NCBI GenBank assembly: GCA_021014325.1
Contig: CM037474.1
Coordinates: 893,001 to 957,000, forward strand
Reading direction: 5' to 3'
DNA: 64,000 nucleotides
DNA from: Plazaster borealis
Lineage: Eukaryota; Echinodermata; Asteroidea; Forcipulatida; Labidiasteridae
Under the pieces are notes generated by a model, which was not told where the DNA came from, did not search any database, and saw only the letters and a list, made by a program, of their open reading frames with translations. Position numbers and translations under genes: made by a program. Within the stretch, counting starts at the first letter, position 1, and each line of letters begins with the position of its first letter. Below, piece by piece: positions 45,001 to 60,000 of this stretch.

Positions 45001-48000
45001 GAGAGATTGGCTGTTGCCAGCTAAGTGTTTATATCCCGTGGCAGTTTGCCGAGTCATCTAAATGTGACGGGTGCGATGCGACCCCCTACCTATATTTTCG
45101 AATTATGTAATCATTCATGTCTTTGAATTGCAAGGCTAGCGCCCTCTGGCAGCTTCCCGCTTGTGATCATTCTGTATTGGGCCGTAGACCGGTACTGACG
45201 TGTTTGTGTGTGTCTTCACCCAACAGGTAAAGACCCTTTTTATACTTTATTTAATTGTTTCACAGTTACAACTTAGATTAATTTAGTAATTACTTGTACC
45301 ATCCTTAAGTCTCATTTTGTTTACACTGTTGTTGACTTTAGTGGACATTTGGTTGAGTTTGAAACTTGACGCTAGCTACTTACTGATTTGCAATGTTTAG
45401 TATCCCTAGAGATTTTCATAATAATCTTATCATTATTAATGATCGTGCCATTGAGGAAATCCCTTAGTTTATTTCATCACTTCTTCTAAGATTGGAAATA
45501 ACTTGTATTTACACAATTTCCTCATTAATTTCCCTTAAATCCAAGATGGCGGTCGCGTCTTTAATTTTGGCGCAAACCTCGGGTAATGTTTAATAGTTTC
45601 AGTGTTCAATATTTAATAAGTAGTTTATCTATTTAGTATGTTGCATTTTGTTATCATTTTGTATTGGGCCGAAGACCGGTACTGACGTGTCTGTTTTGTC
45701 TTCACCCAACAAAGTCAAATAAAGCAACTGAGTCAATCTGAATGCCGTTTCAGCCCAAACAAACTAACAAACCATGTGCAGATGAGGGATGGAGAAACAA
45801 CAACACACCTTGAAACTGTTTCCTGCGGCAAAGCATACATCATTCTCTTCCACACACCATGCTGATTAGCAGTGAAGACGCTTCCTCCATCATACACTCT
45901 GGGATTGCATCTAGTCTGGTCCCCATCATCAGGCAGACAGCTGGGCTTAAGGAGAGTCCAGCGAGGCATGGCGGGATCCGTGTTGTATTCTAAATTGATT
46001 GGGTAGTCTGTGATACAGGAAGGGGATGTATCTTGACAGCCCACAACGATCTGACATTGGGAGGGGAGAGAGAAAGAAACTTGTTAAAGCATCTTCACTA
46101 TGCTTTGTGGCACGTCGTGGTCGAGAGCACCGGACTCAAGCTCTGGTGTTTGTAATCAGCAGAGTGTGGGTTTGAGTTCTGGTGGTGGCACTTGTGTCCT
46201 CAAGCAAGATACTTTACCATAGTTTATTTGTCCTTCGGATCCCGTTTTCTAGGATTGGTAGTGCATTCGAGTTGTCTGACCTTCTTTATTACTTGGCTCA
46301 TGAACGTGCACCAAGTCGGAGTCTAGCTAATCTTACTTATGAATATGGATATTTCTCAACAGCCAATCGCAGCATGCTTACTGTTGGTTAGCTTGGACTT
46401 TGGACCTGCCGTATAATGTCTCTCCCAACACATCGTGTACACATTGTGTACACCGTGTGTTGATGTGCACAGACGAAATATATATATCCAGCAATATTGT
46501 GTATGTGTGTTTGTATAGTGAGCAATTGCACATAAAATCTAGCAAATCAAGACTTGTCAAACCATTTTTACATTTTACAGAAGTTTTCGGATAAAAATCC
46601 GCACAAATCTCATCCCTGATTCTTGTTAAAAACACTTGTTCATAAAAATAAACCTTTGAAACTCACCTTAAACTGCAGCGTATAATTCCTGTCAATGATG
46701 AGCTGACGTGTGATAACAAAGTTGTCTCGCTGGTTGTATCGTTGATTGGACCAATAGAGGGCGCTGTCTCCATTGAGGCACACACCGTTTTGTACCTGTC
46801 CATAGGGATGGAACTCCCACAGATTCTCGCTAAGTCCCATGTCGAAGGACTCAGTGAGATGGCTGGGGTTGATTTCAGAGCCACCTGTACAAGGCAATTA
46901 CTATTCATAAATACTGGGACAGTTTATCCATTCAGATTGGCCGAGAGGAGATCTTGTGGCCATGTTTAAATAGGCAATATAAACACAGTTAGAAGTGACT
47001 AATAATAATAATAATAATAATACATTTTGCTTATAAAGCGCCTTACATCCATGACTGGACCCCAAGGCGCTGTACAAATTAAAACAGCACCAAAACAAGA
47101 GGAGGAAATAAACAAAGAGCATTAAAAGATCATTAAAAATATTAAACCATAAAAATGGGCCAGCCAGTTATTAAAATTACAACACCACAAAAGTTACAAC
47201 AATACAGAAAAAAAAAACCACAGCATGAAAATATACAGCTATTAAATTTTTAAATGCAAGATGTTTTAGAAAAAAACGTAGTAAAAATTACAATAACATA
47301 TTGAACATGACCTGACCTTATTAAGTCAAAAGAGGGCACTATCAGATAATTGCGCAAAGTGCGCAAATTTTACCGCCCAATTTATTTGGTAGGTCGCTTA
47401 TTTGGCTCATGCATTTGAAACTAAACTTGCATGCAATACTTTGAAACTTCAGCCAGCAAGTTCAAAACTTGAGCAAGGAGCTACTCAGCGCTCAACACAT
47501 GCAGATAAATTTAACGCAGAGTCGAGGTGAGCTGAGGGTAAACTAACAGATTTGTTCTCAACTTTTAAAGGGTTTTGGGATGTTTTGAATGGAAAGGTAT
47601 TTACAAATGGGAATCAAAGTGTGTTGAATCAGTTTTAAACTAGTTGTTTAAACACAGTGAGGTCACAGTATAGCCGCTAGTGGACACGACCTATGCCTGC
47701 AAACTGATTGAGTAGACTGAACTGAACATGGCACAGTTGAAAAGTTAAAGAATTGCTTACCAGAATGAATATTATCTAAAGCCCATTGAGCTTGTTGCCC
47801 TTGCCTGACTGGCTGCCACCAGCGTAGCCTTGTAGCCTGGCTGCATGCCTCAGGGGGTAGGGTCAGATAGTCATGTCGGGGCATGCTGTAGCGTTTGAAG
47901 TATAACTCATGTAACAATGTCCATGTAATGCCTGAGAAACGGAACGAATTATCAGTATTGTATCAGTAATTGTATGGAAATTCATTATTGCACATGGAGG

Positions 48001-51000
48001 ACTCAATAAGTTATGCAACATGTGTATGTAATTTTGTCTTTATCTTAGTTGTAATCAGTGAGCTATGGAAATGTAATATTTCTCTGTACGATTGGTACTG
48101 GTATGAACTTTAGAATCGGTGAGCTTTCAGATGGAAATATTTCTCTGGAGGATTGGTACCGGTATGAACTTTAGAATCGTTGTGCTTTCAGATGGAAATA
48201 TTTCTCTTGAGGATTGGTACTGGTATGAACTTTAGAATCGGTGAGCTTTCAGATGGAAATATTTCTCTGTACGATTGGTACTGGTATAAACTTTGGAATC
48301 AGTGAGCTTTCAGATGGAAATATTTCTCTTGAGGATTGGTACTGGTATGAACTTTAGAATCGGTGAACTGTCAGATGGAAATATTTCTCTTGAGGATTGG
48401 TACTGGTATGAACTTTAGAATCGGTGAGCTATCAGATGGAAAATATTTCTCTGAAGGATTGGTACTGGTATGAAATTTAGAATCAGTGAGATTTCAGACT
48501 GAAACTAGAAATGTTTTCTTTGATAATTACTGATCCTGTATACATTGTCTTTTAAAGATAACAATATTTTAAAAGGCATGTGATCTAATCCGGAAAAGTT
48601 TTGGAAATCCTGACGCTAAGAGGTTAAAACTGTCCTTCTAGTTTCTTTTTTTTTTACTTTCCCGAAATTAACTTTGAATAATTGAATTTGATTCAACTTT
48701 TTGAAATTTTTGAATACAAAATGGTTGATGATAAAAAAACATTTTAAGCAAGTATTTCCTACCTCCATTGATTGAGTACTGAAGAAGAATGCTTTCTGAT
48801 CTATTTACCGGTGTCTTGCATGATGGTACATTGAATGGACTCCCAATCACTGCATCGTACTGCACAAAACTACCATAAGTTGAAATGAAAGATAGATAGA
48901 GAGATGAATAACGAGGTTTATTTATTAAGATATGTCATTGCAGCAAGAAGACTAAACTGCAACAATTTTACATTTAAAAGTAGCTAAAATTTAGCTACTT
49001 TTTGTGCTTAAAGCAGCTCCAAATTGGGACCTGGGCCCAATTTCATGACACCGCTTACCATGGAAATCTGCACTTACGACCCCTTACGGCTTCAAGTATA
49101 ATACGCTTTACAGAGTGCAGTGCAGAATTCCATGCTAAGCAGCGCCATCAAATTGGGCCCAGATGGCATGATGACATATGGTAGAGTAAAACCCAGAATA
49201 GACAATAGTTGGCCCAATTTCATAGAGCTGCTTAAGCACAAAAACTAGCTAAGCACAACAGAATTATGCTTACCAGAAAAAGGTTACCAGCTAAAATACC
49301 ATTTCACATGTAACATCTTTGACTGGTATCCTGCTTATTGTTGCTTAGCAGACATTTGTTAAGCAATATTTTCTGCTTAAGCAGCTGTATGAAATTGGGC
49401 TCTAAAGGCTGTAGGAAAAGGGCTTCATTCAACTTGGGAATGGTGTTACCCTTACAACAAGAGCAGAGAAAGAAGCCTTACCTGGCATCTCTTAGATCCA
49501 AGTCCACTGTTTCAAGCATCCGTAGACCACTAGTACTACCAAAGTAAAGAGATCTACCCTCACTGACTGTGCCACAGCTATCATCATGGGGTAAGGCAGT
49601 CCGTCCACCTTGCACTAAACCCCAGACTGCTCTGTCAAGATCCACACTCAAGAAACTCTCTTTGACAACATTCTAGAAAAAAACAAACTTTTATTCATTT
49701 GAGGCAGATTGGTTGGTTTAGAAGTGTACAATTGAAGATATTATTCCTAGAAGCTCCTTGAAATCTAAAATCTGAGAAGCTACCAAAAGGTTGAAATCAC
49801 ATCGTTTCAACATTCGCTCTTTGCACAGATCCGCCATGTGCGTGTAGAGCCTCAACTTCATGCTTTATTTGTATTGTATTTATGTATCTGTTTGGATGAA
49901 AGTGTCATTACATTACCGTGACAATACAGAGTTATATAATGCTTCTAGTCACTGCTGTCCTCAATTCGAGGCTCTACACGCAAATGGCTGACCGTGCAAG
50001 GGGCAATTACCTCCTAAAATGTTGATCCTAGTTTTGAACCTTTTCCACAGCTATGACTCTCACCCGAGTAATTACTCCACTCCTCTGACAAAAGGATTTG
50101 TCAATAATTGCTTTGATACATAGAATGTATCAGATTACCTTTGTGTTTGTATAAACACGGAAATGAGGTAAAATTGTAAAAAGAACAGGGGCACATACAT
50201 GTATTTTGATTGATAAGAAGTTATAACAGGTAATAACTGACAGGGTAAATTTTGAATAATTTGGGGTTGAACAAAGAAAAATTTACTGGAGTGGGCAGAC
50301 TTGAACCTGCGACCTCCGGATTAACGTGCCAGCGCTCTACCATCTAAGCTATCTAGCCCTGATATTGGCAGTCTCCCTATTTTGTCAACATCTTTTTTTC
50401 GGGGGTACCATTCAGAAGCCATTCAACCTGTAACGGCCGTGTAGCCAGAGATAACACCCAAGTTTACGATACAACCTGAGAAGCGACTAGCAACCCCCAA
50501 GAAGAAAACATTTTAGCAAAATAGGGAGACTGCCAACATTAATACTAGGTAGCTCAGTTGGTAGAGCACCAGAACATCACTCCGGACGTAGCGTATTTAA
50601 GTCCCGCTCTGTCAATTTTTCTTTATTCAACCCAAATGAAGTTATAACCTGAACTAACTTTTCTAGGAAAACAAGGAAAACAAAATGATCATAAATAAGT
50701 GACTCGGGCTAGACTTGACTATGGTAAGAAAGGTTCAGCTTACCCTTGCCCCTATACTCTCCTCACACGCCGAGCCATAAAATCCCTCATCACATACACA
50801 CTGTGGGTAGTCGCAAAGACCATGACCACTGCACATGAGCGGGCAAGCTGGCCCAATAGAGACATAATCCAGTGCCCACTGTTGGGACAGGGAGCCAGGG
50901 AAAACCTGCTGGTACCATCGGAAACGAGTACTCCTAAATGATGAGATTAAATGCATTTTATTAGCGACATCAAATAATTTTAGAAACTTACAATATTTCC

Positions 51001-54000
51001 AATGAAAAAATACATATTTGATGTAATGTCCCATGCCAAAATCAAAATCTAAATTGAGAATTGTCTTTAATATTCTATAAGATGAGAAATACTTCAAGTT
51101 ATTTGAAAGCGCTTCTTCTCATCTGTTTGATGAGAAAATAAACCCGGTTCCGAGTTTTGGCAGGGAGCGTCAACAAATGAAACTTTTGGTTAGAAAAACT
51201 CATCTCCAAAATCTTGAGTTAAATGCAACAAGCCCCCCCCCCAGTTTTTGAAGCTCTTCAAATGGAAGATGATCAAAGAGAACAAAATATCTTGCAGACC
51301 TCACCATGATTTTCAACCAACTATGTTTTTTTTAATAGTTCAATTTGGGGGCAAAATGTGAACTATTACAAGTTTTCCCCCAAAAAGGATGATACCAAAC
51401 ATTTTACAAGCTGTATCTTCAGGGTGTAGTGGTTGCACCACATTGAGAGTCAAATTATCTGTAGGTTAATGAGCAGTGTGCATTTTAGGCAAAGCGCGCT
51501 TGTGCAGACGCTTACCATATCTCTACATGCAATTTGACTCTCAAAATGGCAGACCACGGGCACACTAAGCTACGTGTGACATAATAATATTAATAATAAT
51601 ACGTAGTTCTTAAATAGCGCTTTATCGCACCTGAAGGTGTCTAAAAGCACCCATTATTTTTGTCTTCATGGTATATGCAGGGCTATGTTCAAAATATAAG
51701 ACCCATTTTTTTACATAGCACCTTATAAGGGTTAACACGGTGCTGTGGCACAATCTGCAGCCAACCATGCCAGAAAACAATGGGGTAAACCCCCCTTCTC
51801 TTAAAGATAAGTGTATCAGGTTCTTTATGCGCATTACACAACAGACGGGACCTACGGCTTTGTGTCCCATCTGAAGGACGAAACCATTAGTGCAATGTCT
51901 TGCTTAAGGACACAAGTGTCAAGACCAGGACTCGAACCCACACTCTTGCTGCTGATTAGAAACACCAGAGCTTTGCCATCAGTGCAAAGGGGTCAATACC
52001 TTGATATGGCAGTGTCGGGCAGAGGTATGATGACCCTCCTCCAGTCTAGGTGAATGTAGTATGAACTGGCTGGGGAGACAACGCCATCACACTCAGGGTC
52101 TGAGGGAAGACACTGCTGTAGGATGCTAGACCAACTCACTCCATAGTCTGTAGAGAACAGGAGCTGTACTGGGTTGAATGGACTATCCCATGATGCATTA
52201 CAGCTGCTTCGAATCTGTTAATACAAAAATACTTATCAGTGTTGTAGTCAAGTAGTTTTCAGTCGAGTATCAAGTACTGCCGAACACTAAGGTGGCCAAG
52301 TGGTAGTTGAGCACTTGGGCCGTCCAGTGTGAGTACAAGTATCCAAGTACTGAATATTCTGATATCCGAGTACTAAGCCCAACAGTTCCAATTAGAACTT
52401 GGATCCATGAGTACTATAAAAAAAAACCTGCAAAATAAGGTATAACAAATTTGTTTTGTTATCTTACTTATCTTATTTCCAGACGACAATGTTTGCTTGT
52501 TATGATAACTCTCTTTTAAACATAAATACATTATAAACAACTCAATGTTTACTTTATCCAGAGCTTTTTTCCTGTATTCCTTGCATTAATGCACAGATAT
52601 TTTCAGAGCCATACATACTCGCATAAGAGATTATCTACACAGGCCTGCTGGAATGGTAGGTGCTTTGGGTGCTACAGCACTTTGGACCTTTCTGGATAGG
52701 AGAGCTGAAATGTATGCACAGCCGTGTCCGAAATGCCGGCTACAGCTACGGCTACGGCTAGATTTCCGCGTCATCATGCATTGAAGAATAGGACATCCTT
52801 AGCAACACCCTTAGCAACAGCTGTAGCCATAGCTGTAGCCGCCAATTCGGATCGGCCTACTACAGCACACCTTACTTTTCAAACACATGCACATTCTATT
52901 GTAAGAAAAATTCTGACTAAATCTGTGAAAAAATTGCAGCACATTAAACAAAAAGAAATCAATGATAAATTCCCACTATTTCCGTGCCTCGCTCTCTTGT
53001 GACAAGCCAGCATGCATGCAACCAAGCACCCTGCACCCACTGGTGTTCTCAAAGGCCTGTTTATAAATGGTGTTAGCAAAAACTCCTCCTGTATCATGCA
53101 GAGCTTCAAGTCATTCAAAGCTCAAGTGTATCATCATGCCATGTCTGGTGGGTAGCCTCTATTTATAACTACGAAAATGTCAAAGGGTTTAGCCAAAATG
53201 GAATACCTGAAACTCAAGGACTGTTCCTTCCTGTAGCTGTAGATCGGTGGTGGTGATCACGGTCCCCTCCTCCGAGTCTATCCCACCAATCAAGGACATA
53301 CTAGTCCTCATCTGATCGGAAACTCCACTTGACATTGTCCCTTCCTCAGTCTCACAGAATGATCCCACAACAGCATTGTCAAGGAACAGCCAATCACTAC
53401 TTGGCTGACCAGAATCAAAGTTGTCCGACAGAGTAGTTTGAAGGTTCTTAGAGCCACCGATGAGTATATTATCAATGGCCCAGTCAGCTTGGTTTACTCC
53501 TGGATGACTTGGTTGCCACCAATTGAAACGCGTCCCGATGGTTCTGGCTGAGTCTGGCAGCTTGATAGACACAAAACTAAACACAAGCAAATAAATCAAA
53601 GTAATAAACCACAAGGGTAACGGACTGGGTAAATGTTTGAAATAATGTTGCCACTTCCCAGGTTGTATCATAAACTTGGGAGTGATCCCTGGCTATACGG
53701 CAGTTACAGGTTGAATGGCTTCTGACTAGCAACCCCATAGAAAAAAAATTGACAAAATATTGAGACCACCAACATAGGGCTAGATAACTCAGTTGGTAGA
53801 GCGCCGGCATGATAATCCAGAGGTCGTGGGTTCAAGTCCGGCTCTTGTCAAATTTTCTTTGGTCGACCCAAAATCAAACAAATACAGCTTACAAAATACT
53901 GCCTCTAAAAATAGTGCAATAAGCTGTTTGCGAGTTAGATTTTAATGTCTGGTACAATGACTTGCTAAGTCATAAGTGACTGCTTAAACTTGAATTCCTC

Positions 54001-57000
54001 AGACTAGAGACAGATGCTAATGTCACATGGTTCTGTGCAGTGTTATAGAAAGAACACCAATACACTGATCTGATGAATGGCAAAAAGGTACCAGACTTCT
54101 CCAATCTGGAAGTTGTTATACAAAAGATTGCCCCAAACCATGCATTATCACAACACTTTCTTTAGTCTGATGGGGAATTTAATTTGAGTTATTCACTTCT
54201 GAGGAATCAAGTCATTGTACATGACATTCAAGATCTAACCCACAAACGTATTTTTGCAGGCTGCATTTTCTTAAAGATATCAGTTGTTGTGTCAATGCAA
54301 CAAGGTCAGAATTACATTGTACAACAATGCTGTATCTCGCATGAACACGCTCTTGTATCTTGGCGTACTTTTACTTTTTGTGGACATCCAGGTTATTTTC
54401 AGTGAGATACGACCTTTTGTCATTCTAAAAGTTGCGTTTAACATAAACTCTATTTTTGTAGACACGACCTTGTTGTAATGACACAACGCAGTATAATCTT
54501 GGTTTTGATAAACCTGGAATGTGTAGCAGTTGACAACTTAACAGAAAAGATGATGGATGACAATGATGAAGCTTTAAGTCAAGAGTATCTTGAAGGTGAA
54601 CATACACTAAAACAATCATTTCAACATTTTGCTTATTGAAAGTCCCATAACACTAATTTTCACCTGGGTGTGGCATGTCTATCATAATGAAGTTCTGTAA
54701 GTAGAGTCCAGCTGATTCCACCATCGGTAGAGTATTGTAGAAGCACACTGTGTTTACGCTGTGTTGGCATGTTAAGACAGCCATAGCGGAGATAAAACTG
54801 GATATGAAGACCCTGGCTCAAGTCAAAGTCATTTGTGGTCAGCTGACGAGTACAAGCCTGAGCATTGAACATTCAAGGGTATTAGTTTGAAATTACAATT
54901 TAAGATTTAACTACAAAACACAAGGAAGTGGACCGAGCGGTCTAGAAGACCAACTCAAGATCAGGGCCAAATTTCATAGAGCGCATGCTTAAGCAGAAAA
55001 TATTGCTTAAAAATTTCTTCTTAGCTGGTAATCTTATTCTGGTAAGCATAATTTTGTTTTGCTTAGCTATTTTTTGTGTTTGAGCAGCTCTATGAAATTC
55101 GGTCCCGGTATAGTCACAGTGAGTCCTGGTAGTCGCACTGGTGCATGATACTTAAAACGATAATGCAGTTCTTTACCATAGTATTTAACCTTCAGATGGA
55201 ATGTAAATCTGAAGGTCCTGTGTGTTGTGGAATGCAAAATAAAGAACCCAGTACAATTATTGTTAAAGATCCACTTATTTAGATAAGAGTCCTTATAATT
55301 GTTAGAAAAAAACAGTACAAGTCTCTAACCTCAGGTTAAAACGGTGTAAAATGCCACTGTGTTTGCCAAAATCCAATGACGTCACATTTAAAATACATGG
55401 TCTGTACATTTTTGTACAGAGAATTTTCAGTTAGTTCCTTAATTCTGATGATATTCAATAAAAACGGCATTGAATTTGAGCTTATGACTGGTGCAGAAAT
55501 TCCTCTTTGGAATGTCCAGGGGTCGATTTCACAAAACTCTCCCTAACTTAGGACTAGTCCTAGGCAATGCTAAGAGATAGGACTAGTCTTAAGTTAAGAC
55601 CAGTTACTGGTCCTAACTTCAGATAAGACTAGTCTTATCTCTTTGTGAAATCGGCCCCAGACCCATTTGTTTTTGATGTCTGATGACATCATGTTTCAAA
55701 TTTCCCTCTGAAAGTGTATTAATTAAAATGACCATCCATTATTATGACACAAAATTGCAGAGATTAAGAACCTTACCCCAATGAAATGCATAGCTTTGCC
55801 AGAAGCCACAGGTCCACAAGTACTTGTTACTATTCCTCCATTGATATTACGCCACATGGTCCACCCAGAAACGGCAGGCTGTTGAGAGAATGATTCCCTC
55901 ATTTGCTGGGGTAGAGGTTTGTTTGGGTAGCTACAGTCAATACCTTGCCATCCGCTGTCACAACTGTACAAAGAATGATGGATTGAGGGAATAAGAGAGT
56001 GGCAACGAGGTCTTAAATGGCTGTTTAAAACCAGCAGGGTCATGGCTGTGCAATATAAGACAGAGCAGAAAATCTCTTATCGCACGGTTGCGACCCTGCA
56101 AGGTTTTAAGCAATCATCTGATAGCGCCCTCTTTTGACTCAATTTCCTCAGGCCATGTTTAAACACTTCTCACCGTGTTTATATTGCACGCTTAAACATG
56201 GCCACATAATCTACTCTTGACCAATCAAAAATGCATTATCTGTTAATACTGAATTTGGATTAGATTTGATCCCTACTTACATACAGTGGCCGCTGTTGCA
56301 TCTGCCATGACCTGTGCACCTACTCTGACACTGGAAGCCAATATAAACATAGCTGAGTGCCCAGGTACTAGATGGTTCGAATCCATCTGGCTGCCGCCAA
56401 CGGAACTGGGTCGACTTTGACCTACAGAACAACAAAAAAAAAATCTTGTAAGATCCACGGCTTTGAAATGGAAGGATTTAATGCCTTAGAAGAAACTTCC
56501 TTGATGTTCTCCCAGGGGAGGCTTAAAGAAGTCTATCTAGAAGATTGACTATGGGATGCATAAGTAAGCAAGGATGCTATTTTCTGGTCTTTGTATCCTT
56601 TCTAGTATTTATTGTAGGTCTTCTACATGCAAAGTGGTGGTGGAACAATTTGAAAATGGGGGGGGGGGAGAGGGAGAAATCATATTACACTACCTCTATT
56701 TGCCCCCGAAATGCCTTTTTGTTTGTTTTATTTATTGTTTTATTTCGTTTCCCTTCAAATACTATTTTGTTCCCTCAAAATACTATTTTGTTTCCTCAAA
56801 TTGTTATTTTGAGGGAACAAAATAATATACTACTTCAAGGCAACGAAATAAAATACTACTTCCAGGAAATGAAATGTTATTTTTAGGGAACAAAATATGA
56901 TTGAGGGAAGAAAATAATCAATCGAGACAAAGAATTAGTATTTTGTTGAGGGAACAAAATAATATTTTGAGGGAACAAAATGATTAGATGGACGGAAGTT

Positions 57001-60000
57001 TATTTTTTGAGGGAACGAAATAATAGGAAAAACTTGTCCCTTTACAGGATCCGTACTCCTATCATTTGTTATGGAAAATATTAAAGAATCTTGTTACAAG
57101 TGGTGGGGGGGGGGGGGGGGTCACAAAGTACCCCCAGCCTCCCAGGTCATGAGCCAAACCAATTCAAACTAAACTTGTCCCTTTGCAAATAGCTTTGCAC
57201 AAACCCTTTGGTACACATTTTGTACAAAAACTCTACTTTTATTAGACGTACCATGTATGAGGTGGCAGGACTATGACAACTCTACTCCAATCAGAATAGA
57301 CGTCAGCACCAAAGTGGCTACTGGGTTGATAGCTGGCACAATTCACCTGAGATGGGAGACACTCTTGGTTTACTAGCTGCCAATGCTTACCCATGTCCAA
57401 TGAGTACTCCAGGATGATTTCTGGGGGTGGGGAGAAAGAGAATAGAGTACAATGAGTTTGAGATTTGGTTGAACCTGATAAGGATGAATAGGAAATCAAT
57501 TACCTGAATCTCTCTTATATCCAAGGTTTTGTTAGAGGGGCTGTGAGGTCAAATTCAGTTTTTGTATGCTCTCATTTTTCTTATGAATGTGACAAACAAA
57601 TTTCAAGTCTCTATTCTCAGGTTAAAATAGTATAAAATGACAGAGTATTTGATATCTTCCAGTGCGAATTTTGTCTAAATAAAAACCCCCAATCAATGAC
57701 ATCACACTTTACGGTACTTCTTTTAGTCATACGGAGTTGTCGATTTGTTTTCAATCTTGCAACTATTTTGATGAGTTATTAATTCCTGAGCACACTTGCC
57801 ACTTTGTGTCAAAAAAAAATAAAAATAAAAAACTGCACAAAGAATATTGAGATTCGCCGCTTTGTGAAAACGCAAAAGTCATACCAGGCGTGTTTGGTAC
57901 TGTGCCACTGCTATGTAATCCAATGGACAAAGTGACCAATCTTGATTCAACACTTCGTGAAAAAACACAAATTGGCAAATCTAGTGATTCATTGGTCATG
58001 TTAATTAGTGCAATTACAAAACTATCACGTGTTAGCTCCTGAAACTTGCTGGAAATGTCAACAGCAATGAGTATGTCAACAATTTGTACAAAAATCAATT
58101 TGCCAAATTTTGTGACTTTTGCACATTTGTCAGTTCGTGAAAACAGTGACGATATACTTACTGTAACATTGGTTTGAGTTTGTGCATCCCATGGCTAGCT
58201 CAAACTGTAAGAACGTTCCCTCTGTTACCATCACATCAGTGCTGACCATATACCTCATCTGATCATTGCTGCTAAAGTGTAGGGAGTTCGTGCCTGAATC
58301 ACAAACCTACATTATGGAGAAGTCCAACTGTTACATTAAAGAAGCAAAAATTCAGATCTGTCTAAGACGGCATCATAGGCCGATAACTTAAAAGGAAGTT
58401 CAAGAAGGTGATTCATACAGGATTGGTAGAGCCGACAAAATAATCGCAGACAGTGTTCATGTTATGTGTGATCTACCATTTACATAAAATAACAAACCTG
58501 TGAAAATTTGGGCTTAGTCCGTTGTGTGAGTCAGGAGAAAGAAGTGAAAAACCATGCACAATTTTCAGCATGTAAACATTGTCCTCCATTTTGGTTGTAA
58601 CAACCAAAATTTGCTGTTGTGTTTTTTTACTTTTTCATATAGAGTTTTATCAAGTATGACTCCGTTTCAGAGGGAAATATTTCAAAGAAAAAAATGTTTC
58701 TAGTAGGAACTTCATAATCAGTGAGCTTTCAGACTAAAATTCAACAATAACAGGGTCTCCCAGATAAGTATTTCTTAAGATTTCACATTACAAAGATATC
58801 ATGGCTGATATTTTGTTCATCTTCACTTTTACAGTCATTTCACTATTTCAAAGAAGTGCTTGACGTGGGATGTCACAGATCAAACTCCAACTTGCCTGTT
58901 CCATAACTCCTCCAGGAGATAGGAGCCAGTTCTGATCATGTACTGATGTAATCTCATTGCTGTCTCGTTGCATGGAGGAATCAAAGTCATCTTGAAGTAC
59001 AGCTTGACCATGACTGCCAATAAAGATCTGGAAGATCAAAAAGGGGGGATTTAGTAGAAGCAAACTATAAAAACAGTTCAAACAATATTTTATCCTTCAT
59101 GATTACTATCTGAAAGAAAATATCAAATGATCACTTTAAAAATTGTCACTTATACTGCCATATACCCAGGGATCACACCCAGTTAAAATAACAAGAATTA
59201 AGTGTTTAGTATATGTTGCATTTAGCCCTTTTTTTAACTGACCAATGTCCACTTCAGTAATTTTCTGTCTGCCTTTTTATGTACTTGTTTGTCCAAAGCT
59301 GTTCTTGACAATCCCCGGCTTACCTGACAGCCAATATTCTAAATTTTTTGTTTCAAATCTCTTGAATTGTTCAAGATACAGTTAAGTTAGTTTTGTAGAG
59401 TGGTTTTTGTTTAATTATAACTATGTTGTACAAACCGACTGGTTATTTGGCAAGACAAAAACAATAAACTGTATTGTGAAACCGAAACAGAATAAAAAAA
59501 CCTGTTTGGCATTGTTTGCCATAGACTTCTTCGCAAATACTCGGTACGTGCTCATTTGCCGTGCGAAGAGGTGCATGCTGGTATAGTATTGACAAATTTT
59601 AGTTGCGAACTAGACCAGCATGCACCTCATTCCACGGCTAACGCATGCGCACGGAGTATTTGCGAAGTAGTCTATGAAGAAATAAAACATACCTGATCAA
59701 TTGCCCATTCATCCAGGAAGCTGCCCTCGTGTGACGGTTGCCACCATCGGATTCTAGTAATATTAGTCCTTGCACTGCTTGGTAGCTCCAGCATGACGTA
59801 CTTGGATACTTTACTCCTGTTGTTGAAGTCAATCTCCTCAATCAGATTCCAGATGATGCCACCATTGGTTGAGTATTGAAGCTGCACAGGGTGGTTCTTG
59901 ATGTTGGGTGTGGCTTGACCACACCCAAGACGAATGAAGAAATGGACGATACTTCATGTGAAGAAAAATACAGTCACAGCTTATAAAACCTCTTCAACTT

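Noticed and set aside
53776..53850. tRNA gene on the plus strand
   Set aside because: Same repeat family; the 3' part continues into ttttctttggtcgaccc and not into a pairing acceptor strand.
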